From DASYUM01 sp036001225 (GTDB lineage: Bacteria > Methylomirabilota > Methylomirabilia > Rokubacteriales > DASRDR01): 36,725 nt of DNA. Numbering within the stretch: the first letter of the stretch is position 1; the number at the start of each line of letters is the position of its first letter. Where the stretch lies: contig DASYUM010000123.1 of NCBI GenBank assembly GCA_036001225.1, positions 1-36,725 of the forward strand, written 5' to 3'. This document shows positions 14,961 to 22,511 of this stretch, one piece after another. The notes beneath the pieces are model-generated. The model was not told the DNA's origin. It did no database searches and saw only the letters and a list, made by a program, of their open reading frames with translations. The translations under genes and the position numbers were made by a program.

Positions 14961-16907
14961 ATGTTCCAGACCCTGTTTTCGCCGTTTCGCCTCAAGGGGG
15001 TCACCCTCCGCAACCGCATCGTCAGCACGCCGCACAGCGACGGCATGGCGGAAGACGGCCTCGTCAGCGCGCGGATGCTCGCCTACTTCCGGGCCAAGGC
15101 CGAAGGCGGCGCCGGGCTCATCATGGGGCCAGCCGGCGGCGCCGTCCACCCGACCTCACCGACCCGCGCCGGCGGCCTCGAGCTGTATCGCCCCGAGGCC
15201 GTGGCCGGCCTGGCCCGCCTGGCCCGGCTGGTCCACGCGGCCGGCGCCGCCTACATCCCCCAGCTCACGCACTGGGGTCGCCGGGGGAGCTCGGGCGACC
15301 GGCCGGAGCCGCTGCTCGCCCCGTCGCCGATCCCCGAGCCGGTGAGCGCCGAGAACCCGCGGGCCCTCACCGAAGCGGAGATCGCCGAGATCGTCGCCGG
15401 CTACGCGGCGGCGGCGCGCCGGGCCCAGGAGGCCGGCGCCGACGGCGTGGACCTGGTGGCCTACGCGAACCACTTGCCGGATCAGTTCTGGTCCCCGCTC
15501 AGCAATCGCCGCACGGACCGGTACGGCGGCAGCCTGGAGAACCGGATGCGCTTCAGCTTGGAGATGCTGGAGGCGATCCGGCGCGCGGTCGGCCCATCGT
15601 TCATCGTCGGGCTGCGGATCACCGGGGACGAGTTCGTCGAGGGCGGCCTCGAGCCGCCGGTGCTCCGGGAGATCGCCGGGCGTCTGGCCCGATCCGGCCT
15701 CATGGACTACCTGAGCGTGTCGGGCGGGGCCGGGATGACGCCGTGGGCTCAGGCCGCCGTCGTGCCCGGCCACTGGTGGCCGCCGGGCTGCTTCGCCGAG
15801 TATGCACGGGCGATGCGGGAGGTGGCGGCAGGGCTCCCGCTCCTGTATGCCGGTCGGGTCGTGCGGCCCGAGATGGCGGAGCGGCTGGTGGCCGACGGGA
15901 CCTGTGATCTGGTGGCGATGACGCGCGCCATCCTGACCGATCCCGAGATGCCCACCAAGGCGCGCGAGGGGCGGCTGGACGAGATCCGCTACTGTGTCGG
16001 TGCCAACGTCTGCATCGCCCGCCGTTACGGCCACCACCAGCCGGTCGCCTGCATCTACAACCCGAGCGCGGGCCGGGAGACCGAGCTCGAGCCGTTACGG
16101 CCCGCCGCCCCCGCGCGCCGGATCGTCGTCGCGGGCGGCGGCCCGGCCGGCCTGGAGGCGGCCCGGGTGGCGGCCCAGCGGGGTCACCAGGTCGTTCTCT
16201 TCGAGGCGGCGGGCGAGATCGGCGGACACCTCCGCCTCGAGGCCGCCGTCCCCCACCGCCACGAGCTGCGCGGGATCATCGACTACTACCGGCGGGAGCT
16301 GGCCCGGCTCGGCGTCGAGACGCGACCAGGCATCCGGGCCACGGCCGAGGGCGTGCTGGGCGAGCGGCCGGACGCCGTCGTGGTGGCCACCGGGTCACGC
16401 CCGGCCGGAGCCGAGGTCGGGCTGGACGGGATGGTCGTGCTGACCGCCGACGCCGTGCTCGGCGGAGCGCGAGCGGTCGGGCGCGCGCTCGTCTTCGACG
16501 ACGACGGCCGATACCGCGGACCGGGCGCGGCGCTCCTCCTGGCCCAACAGGGAACCCCGGTCGAGGTCGTGACGCCGGAGCTTCACGTCGGGATCCGGCT
16601 CGATCCGTCGAACCTGCCGCCCTTCTATCGCCATCTGCTGAGGGCCGGCGTCACGCTCACGCCGAACCACACCCTGGCCGGGGCATCGCGCGGAACCCTC
16701 CGGCTCCGCAATGTCTTCACCGCTGCCGAGGTCGAGCGCCCTGGCATCGACACCGTGGTGGTCGCCCTCCTGCGGCGGATTCCCGAGGACGGTCTCTACC
16801 ACGAGCTGCGCGACAGGGCAGAGGTCTACCTGGTCGGGGACGCCGCCGCGGCGCGGCCCACCGACAAGGTGATCCTGGAGGCCGCCGTGCTCGCCCGGCG
16901 GCTCTGA
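14961..16907 (+). CDS. OYE/TMADH/2,4-dienoyl-CoA-reductase-like flavoprotein with an incomplete Fe-S motif
   Basis: A 648-residue protein with the two-part layout of trimethylamine dehydrogenase and FadH: an FMN TIM barrel (about 1-340), a 4Fe-4S loop, then an FAD/NAD(P)-like domain with AGGGPAGLEAAR (about 391-402). The barrel carries FSPFRLKGVTLRNRIV, YGGSLENRMRF and LYAGRV. The cluster loop reads C345-V-G-A348-N-V-C351 with C364 downstream. TMADH has cysteines at all four of these positions, so the second ligand is Ala here (codon GCC, 16002-16004). The His pair common in OYE active sites (H-x-x-H/Y before L-P-x-Q-F) is replaced by Val166 and Ala169. It may demethylate a methylamine/betaine or reduce an enoyl compound, but both changes make that uncertain. 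Divergent from livG. Confidence 0.85.
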   Translation: MFQTLFSPFRLKGVTLRNRIVSTPHSDGMAEDGLVSARMLAYFRAKAEGGAGLIMGPAGGAVHPTSPTRAGGLELYRPEAVAGLARLARLVHAAGAAYIPQLTHWGRRGSSGDRPEPLLAPSPIPEPVSAENPRALTEAEIAEIVAGYAAAARRAQEAGADGVDLVAYANHLPDQFWSPLSNRRTDRYGGSLENRMRFSLEMLEAIRRAVGPSFIVGLRITGDEFVEGGLEPPVLREIAGRLARSGLMDYLSVSGGAGMTPWAQAAVVPGHWWPPGCFAEYARAMREVAAGLPLLYAGRVVRPEMAERLVADGTCDLVAMTRAILTDPEMPTKAREGRLDEIRYCVGANVCIARRYGHHQPVACIYNPSAGRETELEPLRPAAPARRIVVAGGGPAGLEAARVAAQRGHQVVLFEAAGEIGGHLRLEAAVPHRHELRGIIDYYRRELARLGVETRPGIRATAEGVLGERPDAVVVATGSRPAGAEVGLDGMVVLTADAVLGGARAVGRALVFDDDGRYRGPGAALLLAQQGTPVEVVTPELHVGIRLDPSNLPPFYRHLLRAGVTLTPNHTLAGASRGTLRLRNVFTAAEVERPGIDTVVVALLRRIPEDGLYHELRDRAEVYLVGDAAAARPTDKVILEAAVLARRL

Positions 16908-16936
16908 CGCGCCCCGCCAGACCTCCCAAACCAAAA

Positions 16937-16966
16937 TTGACCCCGGGGCCGGCCTCTCGGTATCGT
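16937..16966 (+). promoter_or_regulatory. Candidate promoter of the histidine kinase gene
   Basis: TTGACC (16937-16942) and TATCGT (16961-16966) are 18 nt apart and end 17 nt before the ATG at 16984. They lie in the only AT-rich part of the 76-nt gap after the flavoprotein gene. The 5' untranslated region would be about 10 nt, just enough for the GGTGAG site before the ATG. Confidence 0.45.
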
Positions 16967-16983
16967 GGGGCCGCCGGTGAGAC

Positions 16984-18381
16984 ATGCCCACTGAGTCCTA
17001 TCGCCCGCGAGGCCCCCGGCGCCCGGAAGACGACGCCCTCTATCGGGCGCAGCGTCGGGAGCGGCGCCTCCGCCAGGAGATGCTGGTGCGCGCCGCCGTC
17101 TCCGTTCTCATCCTCGTCTTCAACGAGCTGGCCGGGCTCGGCGAGGGCCCCGACCCGGAGATCCGGACGGCCGCGCTCTTCGGCCTCGGGCTCAACGTGC
17201 CGTACTACCTGGCGGCCCGTTGGGGCCGATGGCTCCGGGTCCAGGCCTACGCTCGCATGCTGGGAGATGTGATCCTGCTGACCTGGGGACTGTACGGCGG
17301 TGGTGGCCTGGCCGCGGCCCCCTACGTGTCGGTGTACATGATCGTCCCCGTCTATGCCGGCACCGTGCTGTCGAGCAGGGCCTGCTTGGTGGCGACCGCG
17401 AGCGCCACCGTCGGCTATCTGCTGGTCGCCTTCCTACAGCGGGCGGGGACGCTCCCCATCACGGCACCACTGCCGCCGAACGCGTGGACGGTGGCAATCT
17501 TCAACCTCCTGGTGGTGAACGTGGTGGGTGGCCTCACCGCGCTCCTGGCCCGCGCCTACCGTCACAACCGCCGCCGGCTGGCCGCCCTCTACCAGGACCT
17601 CGAGCGCGCCTACGACGAGTCCTCCCGACTCAATGCCGAGATCCAGCGGTCGGCGCGCCTCCACGTCCTCGGCGAGGTCCTGGCCGGCGTGGCCCACGAG
17701 ATCGGCAACGCGCTGCAGAGCGCCCTCCTGCCGATCGAGCTGGTCAGGCAGAAGGCGGGAGCGGTGGTGCCCGACATCCTCCGGCATCTGGAGCACATCG
17801 AGTACGGCTGCACCACCGCGGTCGGCGTCGTGAAGAACGTGCTGCAGACCGCTCGCCAGAGCTCGGACGAGAAAGTGCCGGTCTCCCTGGCCGACATGGC
17901 GCGCCGGACCGTCGAGCTGAAGGGCTACAGCCTCCGCCGCGACGGGATCGCGATCCAGCTCGACTTCCCGGCCGACTTCCCGCCAGTGGTGGGTCAGCCC
18001 TTTCGGCTCCAGCAGGTGCTGCTGAACCTCGTGGTCAACGCCCAGGAGGCGCTGCGCGGCAGCCCTCGCAGCCGGACGATCCGAATCGTCGGCTCGACCA
18101 CCGAGGGGCGCGCCGTCGTGGAGGTCCACGACACCGGCCCCGGCATTCCCGCCGACGCGCTGCCCCGACTCTTCGAGCCCTTCTATACCACCAAGACTGA
18201 CGGAACCGGGCTCGGCTTGGCGATTTCGACCGACATCGTGCGGGACCTGGGCGGCGACTTGACCGCTCGCAATGCGCCGGACGGCGGCGCGATCTTCCGA
18301 GTGAGCCTCCCCATCGCCCGGGACGGCGCGGCCCCCGGACGGCTAGGCGCGACACCCCGGGCGATCGCGCCCCGGCCGTGA
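16984..18381 (+). CDS. Membrane sensor histidine kinase (orphan)
   Basis: A 465-residue kinase. After a charged N-terminal tail (1-33) come about six hydrophobic segments between residues 34 and 190 (e.g. 113-130, 133-151, 168-190) with no sizeable periplasmic domain, so sensing is probably within or at the membrane. A helical linker (192-225) leads to the H-box GVAHEIGNALQS with phospho-acceptor His238. The N-box is QVLLNLVVNAQEAL, the G1 box DTGPGIP, the F-box LFEPFYTTK and the G2 box GTGLGLAIS. The H-box has Gly-Asn-Ala where HExRNPL is usual. No response regulator gene is adjacent. The gene's stop overlaps the start of a small secreted protein (GTGA). The C-terminus has an extra ~25-residue Arg/Pro/Ala tail. 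Confidence 0.88.
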   Translation: MPTESYRPRGPRRPEDDALYRAQRRERRLRQEMLVRAAVSVLILVFNELAGLGEGPDPEIRTAALFGLGLNVPYYLAARWGRWLRVQAYARMLGDVILLTWGLYGGGGLAAAPYVSVYMIVPVYAGTVLSSRACLVATASATVGYLLVAFLQRAGTLPITAPLPPNAWTVAIFNLLVVNVVGGLTALLARAYRHNRRRLAALYQDLERAYDESSRLNAEIQRSARLHVLGEVLAGVAHEIGNALQSALLPIELVRQKAGAVVPDILRHLEHIEYGCTTAVGVVKNVLQTARQSSDEKVPVSLADMARRTVELKGYSLRRDGIAIQLDFPADFPPVVGQPFRLQQVLLNLVVNAQEALRGSPRSRTIRIVGSTTEGRAVVEVHDTGPGIPADALPRLFEPFYTTKTDGTGLGLAISTDIVRDLGGDLTARNAPDGGAIFRVSLPIARDGAAPGRLGATPRAIAPRP

Positions 18382-18740
18382 CCCGGGCGGCCGTCCTGAG
18401 CTTCGCCGTCGCCGTCGTGGCGGCGGCCCCGCTGGCGGCCCAGGAGATCTACCAGGCCGTGGTGCTGGAGCTGGCGGTCCCCGAGGTCCACGTCATCGTC
18501 GCCCGGGCTCACGGCGACGAGCGCGTCCAGTGCCTCTTGCGGGACACCACCGGTCGCATCCGTATCGCGGGGACCCAGCCCATCTCGACCGGACTGGCCT
18601 CGGGTGGGACGACGATCCTGACCATCCCGCTGCCGCTCCTCGACCCCGGCGAGACCGAGTTCGCCGTCACGCTCCTCCGCGGCAGCACCGAGATCCACCG
18701 CACGGAGTGGCGCCCGCTCTTCCGCACCTCGGCGCGCTGA
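18378..18740 (+). CDS. Small secreted protein coupled to the histidine kinase
   Basis: A 120-residue protein starting with GTG at 18378, overlapping the kinase stop by 4 nt. Residues 1-21 form a clean signal peptide (ending PLAAQ). The mature ~99 residues look like a small all-beta domain: strands YQAVVLELAVPEVHVIVARA and GTTILTIPLPLL, then TEFAVTLLRGSTEIHRTEW. The only cysteine is in RVQCLLRD. I do not recognise the family. Co-translation with a sensor kinase suggests that it could be an accessory or ligand-sensing periplasmic partner, but that rests on position alone. Confidence 0.72.
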   Translation: MTRAAVLSFAVAVVAAAPLAAQEIYQAVVLELAVPEVHVIVARAHGDERVQCLLRDTTGRIRIAGTQPISTGLASGGTTILTIPLPLLDPGETEFAVTLLRGSTEIHRTEWRPLFRTSAR

Positions 18741-18755
18741 CCGGCTGAGCCGGCG

Positions 18756-19754
18756 GTGCTGGCCCTCCGGCTGCACGACCCCGCGCCGGTGGAGGCGGCG
18801 CCGCTACGCGTGGAGGAGCTCGCCGACCCCCAGCCCGGGCCCGGCGCGATTCGGCTGGCTGTCCGGGTCTGCGGCCTCTGCCACACCGACCTCCACATCG
18901 TCGAGGGCGAGTTGCCGCTCCCGGCGCGACCGCGTGTCCCCGGCCACCAGGTCGTGGGGGTGGTGGACGGCGTCGGGGCCGAGGTGCGGCGCTTCCAGAT
19001 CGGCGAGCGGGTCGGCGTGGCCTGGCTCCACTGGGCGTGCGGGGTCTGTCCGGCGTGCCGGCGCGGCGACGAGAACCTCTGCCCGGCCGCGCGCTTCACC
19101 GGCTTCCACGTGGACGGGGGCTATGCGACGGCCCTGACGGTGCCGGCCGCCTTCGCCTACCGATTGCCGGCCGGACTGCCGGACGCGACGGCCGCGCCGC
19201 TCCTCTGCGCGGGGATCATCGGCTACCGTGCCCTTTGCGTCGCCGGGGTGCGGCCGGGGGAGCGGCTCGGCCTGTTCGGCTTCGGCGCCTCCGCTCACCT
19301 GGCCCTCCAGGTCGCCCGCTACTGGGGGTGCGAGGTCTCCGTGTTCACGCGGAGCGAATCCCATCGGGCGCTCGCGCGTGAGCTGGGCGCGGCCTGGGCC
19401 GGGCCGAGCGACGCGACGCCGCCGGCACCCCTCGACCGCGCGGTCCTCTCAGCGCCGGCAGGCGCGCTGATCCCGGCTGCCCTGGCCCGGCTACGGCCCG
19501 GGGGAACCCTCGCCGTGGCCGCGATCTACCTCGACGCGATCCCGGCGTTCGACTACGGGCTCGTGTACGGCGAGCGCGCGGTGCGGAGCGTGACGGCGAG
19601 CACGCGCCGGGACGGCGAGGAGCTGCTGGCGCTGGCGGCGGCGATCCCCCTCCGGCCGGAGGTCGAGCGGTTTCCCCTCGCCGAGGCCAACGCGGCGCTG
19701 GCCGCGCTCAAGGCGAGCCGCCTCCGTGCGGCTGGCGTCCTGGTCGTCGCGTGA
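18756..19754 (+). CDS. Zinc-dependent alcohol dehydrogenase (MDR family)
   Basis: A 332-residue medium-chain dehydrogenase. Catalytic zinc ligands are Cys42 (CGLCHTDLH), His64 (PGHQVVG, where Glu rather than Gln usually follows His) and Cys151 (LLCAGIIGY). The structural zinc site is Cys95, Cys98, Cys101 and Cys109 in WACGVCPACRRGDENLC. The nucleotide-binding turn is LGLFGFGASAHLALQ. This pattern resembles the AdhP-like 'zinc-binding alcohol dehydrogenase' group that uses NAD(P) on primary alcohols or aldehydes. GTG at 18756 is 15 nt after the secreted protein's stop. Substrate is not predictable; the context does not tie it to the neighbouring kinase. Confidence 0.87.
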   Translation: MLALRLHDPAPVEAAPLRVEELADPQPGPGAIRLAVRVCGLCHTDLHIVEGELPLPARPRVPGHQVVGVVDGVGAEVRRFQIGERVGVAWLHWACGVCPACRRGDENLCPAARFTGFHVDGGYATALTVPAAFAYRLPAGLPDATAAPLLCAGIIGYRALCVAGVRPGERLGLFGFGASAHLALQVARYWGCEVSVFTRSESHRALARELGAAWAGPSDATPPAPLDRAVLSAPAGALIPAALARLRPGGTLAVAAIYLDAIPAFDYGLVYGERAVRSVTASTRRDGEELLALAAAIPLRPEVERFPLAEANAALAALKASRLRAAGVLVVA

Positions 19755-19811
19755 GCCGTCCCGGGCCGGGGCCCGTCGCATCTCTGCGTCCTCGGCGCTC
19801 GGGCCGCGGCC

Positions 19812-19831
19812 CGGTACCCTGGAGGGTACCG
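19812..19831 (+). terminator. Possible terminator after the alcohol dehydrogenase gene
   Basis: CGGTACCCT (19812-19820) and AGGGTACCG (19823-19831) pair perfectly around GG, followed by CCAATGTTTCTT with a modest T-run. It lies in the 111-nt gap between two convergent genes, the expected place for a terminator. The loop is very tight, so part of the stem would have to open. Confidence 0.45.
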
Positions 19832-19865
19832 CCAATGTTTCTTGCCGTAGGGCAGACCCGGGAGC

Positions 19866-20087
19866 TCAGAGATGGCCGAGGAACCGCCGGAGGTTCTTCA
19901 GGTAGTAGCCCATCGCGAGCGTGATCACCCCGGCGACGAGGGCGACCGCGAGGTACTGCCCCTCACCCGTCTCGCGGTACTTGACCACCTCCCAGACGGT
20001 GAAGAAGATCCCGAACAGGATCGCCGCGCCGATCAGGATGCGGTGGGCGACGATGATGAGAGCCGGACGCTCGGGCGGCTGGCTCAT
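19866..20087 (-). CDS. Two-TM small membrane protein
   Basis: A 73-residue protein with two hydrophobic helices (about residues 10-33, LIIVAHRILIGAAILFGIFF, and about 45-62, YLAVALVAGVITLAMGYYL), separated by a charged loop (VVKYRETGEGQ) and ending in a basic tail (KNLRRFLGHL). The ATG at 20087 is 16 nt after the SDR stop, so it is probably the last gene of the minus-strand PEPCK-like/SDR operon. The function is unknown. Codon use and the clean helix-loop-helix pattern support a real gene. Confidence 0.72.
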   Translation of the reverse strand: MSQPPERPALIIVAHRILIGAAILFGIFFTVWEVVKYRETGEGQYLAVALVAGVITLAMGYYLKNLRRFLGHL

Positions 20088-20103
20088 ACAGAAGTGCCGG
20101 GCC

Positions 20104-20895
20104 TCACGTCCAGCCTCCGTCCACGCACAATACCTGGCCCGTGATGTAGTTCGCGGCCGGCGAGGCCAGAAAGGCGACGGCCTCGGCCACGTCGGCGGGT
20201 TGGCCCATCCGCGGGATGGGCAGCGCCTCGACCGGGTAGAGGTAGCCGCGCGTCATCTCGCTTTCGACGCCGCCCGGCGCCACCGCGTTCACGTAGATGC
20301 CGGCCTGGCCGACGTCCTTCGCGACCCACTTGGTGAGCGCGATGACCCCGCCCTTGGCGGCCGCGTAGGCCGGCCCGCTCCGACCCTGCCTCGCGTCGGT
20401 CGCCTCGCCGGCCCGGGAGACGGCGCCGCCGATGAGGCCGGAGATGGAGGCGATGGTGACGATCTTCCCGTAGCCCTGGCTCCGCATGACGGGGACGGCG
20501 GCCTGAATGGCGAGGAACGTGCCCTTGAGCACGACATCGACGACACGGTCCCAGGTCCCCTCCGCGGTCTCCTCGAGGCCGTCCCGGTGGAGGATGCCCG
20601 CGCTGGTGACCAGGATGTCGAGGCGGCCCAGCTCGCCCACCACGCGCGTCACCGCGCGGTGGACGTCGCTGGCCAGCGTGACGTCGCAGACCAGTCCGAG
20701 GGCGCGGCGACCGTGCTTGAGGGCGGCGACCAGGACAGGATCGGCCGGGAGGACGTCGGCCACCACGACATCGGCGCCCTCCCGGGCGAGAGCCAGCGCG
20801 CAGGCCTCGCCGATCCCGCGCGCCCCGCCGGTGACGAGGGCGACCTGGCCGTCGAGATCGGCCCGGTGGCTCGCCGGCGGCCCCGGTCGCGTCAC
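20104..20895 (-). CDS. Short-chain dehydrogenase/reductase with an enlarged active-site loop
   Basis: A 263-residue SDR. The cofactor motif is TGGARGIG (residues 22-29), with an acidic VVADV that favours NAD(H). The NNAG equivalent reads TSAG (97-100), the catalytic Tyr177 and Lys181 are in AYAAAKGG, and the C-terminus has ITGQVLCVDGG. The catalytic Ser (Ser150 by alignment to FabG-type IGS) is 27 residues before Tyr177, whereas 13 is usual; the extra ~14 residues (around 158-171) are polar and Arg-rich. I chose the GTG at 20895 because it overlaps the upstream stop (GTGA) and gives normal length. The frame is open far upstream, but that is inside the preceding gene. Substrate unknown. Confidence 0.86.
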   Translation of the reverse strand: MTRPGPPASHRADLDGQVALVTGGARGIGEACALALAREGADVVVADVLPADPVLVAALKHGRRALGLVCDVTLASDVHRAVTRVVGELGRLDILVTSAGILHRDGLEETAEGTWDRVVDVVLKGTFLAIQAAVPVMRSQGYGKIVTIASISGLIGGAVSRAGEATDARQGRSGPAYAAAKGGVIALTKWVAKDVGQAGIYVNAVAPGGVESEMTRGYLYPVEALPIPRMGQPADVAEAVAFLASPAANYITGQVLCVDGGWT

Positions 20896-22265
20896 GCGAT
20901 GCGACGGGAAGTCCGGCGCGTCTCCTCCAGCCGCTCGAGCATCCGGTGGCCGGTCTTCTCGATGAAGCCACGGAAGTCGTCGGGATCGAGGGTCTCGACC
21001 GGCTTGGTGACGCCGAACTCCTTCGCGCAGGCGACCGCGCTGGTGTTGTAGATGACGTAGCGGGCCCCGTGCTTCTCGGGATAGGAGGCGAACATGCGGC
21101 GCTCGAACTCGCGGTCGGGCCGGAGGAGGTAGGGGTTGTACCACGGCTCGTTGGAAAGCTTCCCCCAGTCCTCCCGGGGGCCGGCGCCGGGCTGGACCGT
21201 GAACTGCCCCTCTTCGAGCACGCGGAGGGCCTCGTCGGTCGAGAGCGTCTGCTCGAACGGCGAGTGGGGGTCGCGGCGGAGCAAGACGACCAGGTCGATC
21301 GGGGTGGCGTAGGTCAGCGGGGCCAGCGCCCTGGGGTCGATCATGCAGCGGGAGTTCGGCACCTCGTCGTAGAAGCGACGACCGTCCCGGACGGGGACGT
21401 TCTCGGCGGGGTAGCGGTCGAAGACCTCCTTGAGCCGTCGCATGTCGGCCGGCATCTTGGCCTCGGTCAGGTCGTCCCGGACGGCATTGGTGCGGACGTA
21501 GATGTGACGCTCGGACGGAGTCGCGACCCCGTCCTTGACGTAGACCCAGTCGTCGGAGTTGATCCGGCCGCGATACCGCGGGTCGAGCCGGCCGATGTGG
21601 GCGAGGAGCTGGGTGTAGGTGGACTTCCCGGTCCCGGTCGGCGCGATGATGAGGACCCCGCGCCCGTTGACGTCGACCACCGCGCCGTGGATCGAGTGGA
21701 TGTCGTACTTGGCCAGCTCGACCCCGGCCGCCCCCAGCGCCCAGCTCTTCATCTGGCCGTAGTAGTCGGTGTTCCAGAAGACGCACTCGTTGGTCTCGGC
21801 GCAGTAGTAGGCGCCGGCCGACTCGGGGTCGCGCCGCTCGATCGCGCACCACATGTGGACGCACGGGATGCCGTGGCGCCGGCCGGCCTCCTCGACCGCC
21901 GCCCGCTCGGTGAGGAACCAGTTGCGGGACCAGAAGTTGGCGGCATGGTGGGAGTTGGTCTGGAGGAACACCGGCATCCCGCCGATCGCGGCCTGGACGA
22001 CCCGGCGGTCGCGACCGAGGACCCGCTCCGCCCGCTCCTTGAGCGCCTCGATCTCGGCCCGAGTCGCCTGCTTGTTCGCGTTGGGGGCCCGCCGCTTGAG
22101 CACGGTCTCGTGGCTGTACGCCGCCGGCGGTATCGGCCGCCCGCTGGCAGGGTCGAGCAGCGCCTCGGGGTTGGCGACGAGCGGGAACCCGGCGAAACCC
22201 CGGGCGTGGGCTTCCGTGAAGACCCCGGGGATCCGGTAGATGGGAGCGGTGGCGCCGTCAGCCAT
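20892..22265 (-). CDS. ATP-PEP-carboxykinase-like P-loop protein
   Basis: A 457-residue protein related to ATP-dependent PEPCK but about 80 residues shorter. Parallels with the E. coli enzyme, in order: a HHAANFWSRNWFLTERAA segment (like WxxHFVKNMFIRP), TDYYGQMKS (like TWYGGEMKK), HSIHGAVV (like SMHCSANV), the P-loop APTGTGKST (208-216), INSDDWVYV (like LIGDDEHGW), and a PNSR segment. The second Lys of the metal site (E. coli Lys213) appears as Ser174, while His193 could match His232. It may therefore be an HPr-kinase/PEPCK-fold kinase with a different substrate. The ATG at 22265 follows GGAGAG; the 23-residue upstream extension has no site. First gene of an operon with an SDR (GTGA overlap) and a two-TM protein. 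Confidence 0.72.
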   Translation of the reverse strand: MADGATAPIYRIPGVFTEAHARGFAGFPLVANPEALLDPASGRPIPPAAYSHETVLKRRAPNANKQATRAEIEALKERAERVLGRDRRVVQAAIGGMPVFLQTNSHHAANFWSRNWFLTERAAVEEAGRRHGIPCVHMWCAIERRDPESAGAYYCAETNECVFWNTDYYGQMKSWALGAAGVELAKYDIHSIHGAVVDVNGRGVLIIAPTGTGKSTYTQLLAHIGRLDPRYRGRINSDDWVYVKDGVATPSERHIYVRTNAVRDDLTEAKMPADMRRLKEVFDRYPAENVPVRDGRRFYDEVPNSRCMIDPRALAPLTYATPIDLVVLLRRDPHSPFEQTLSTDEALRVLEEGQFTVQPGAGPREDWGKLSNEPWYNPYLLRPDREFERRMFASYPEKHGARYVIYNTSAVACAKEFGVTKPVETLDPDDFRGFIEKTGHRMLERLEETRRTSRRIA

Positions 22266-22511
22266 CGGGCTCTCCTCGCTCGGCGGTCCCATCATGCTCG
22301 ATGGGAGCTGAGGACACTGGGGGACACTCAGCATTGCAACAGCCGGTACGACGAGAGGAGGGGCACCTGGTGCGGAAGGCGCTCGCCAGAGGATCCGGGA
22401 TGACCCGCCGGCGGGCCTCCTCTGTTTCTAGTGAGTCACGACTCGGGCGTTCCTGTCAAGCATTTCCAGTGCAGAGGGGCCGCTACCGAGCGCCAAGTGG
22501 TTGGAACTCTG

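Noticed and set aside
22454..22459. Perfect TTGACA (minus strand) upstream of the PEPCK-like gene
   Set aside because: No -10-like hexamer at 16-18 nt; the nearest (TAGAAA) is 23 nt away. The 246-nt gap probably holds the promoter, but I cannot place it.
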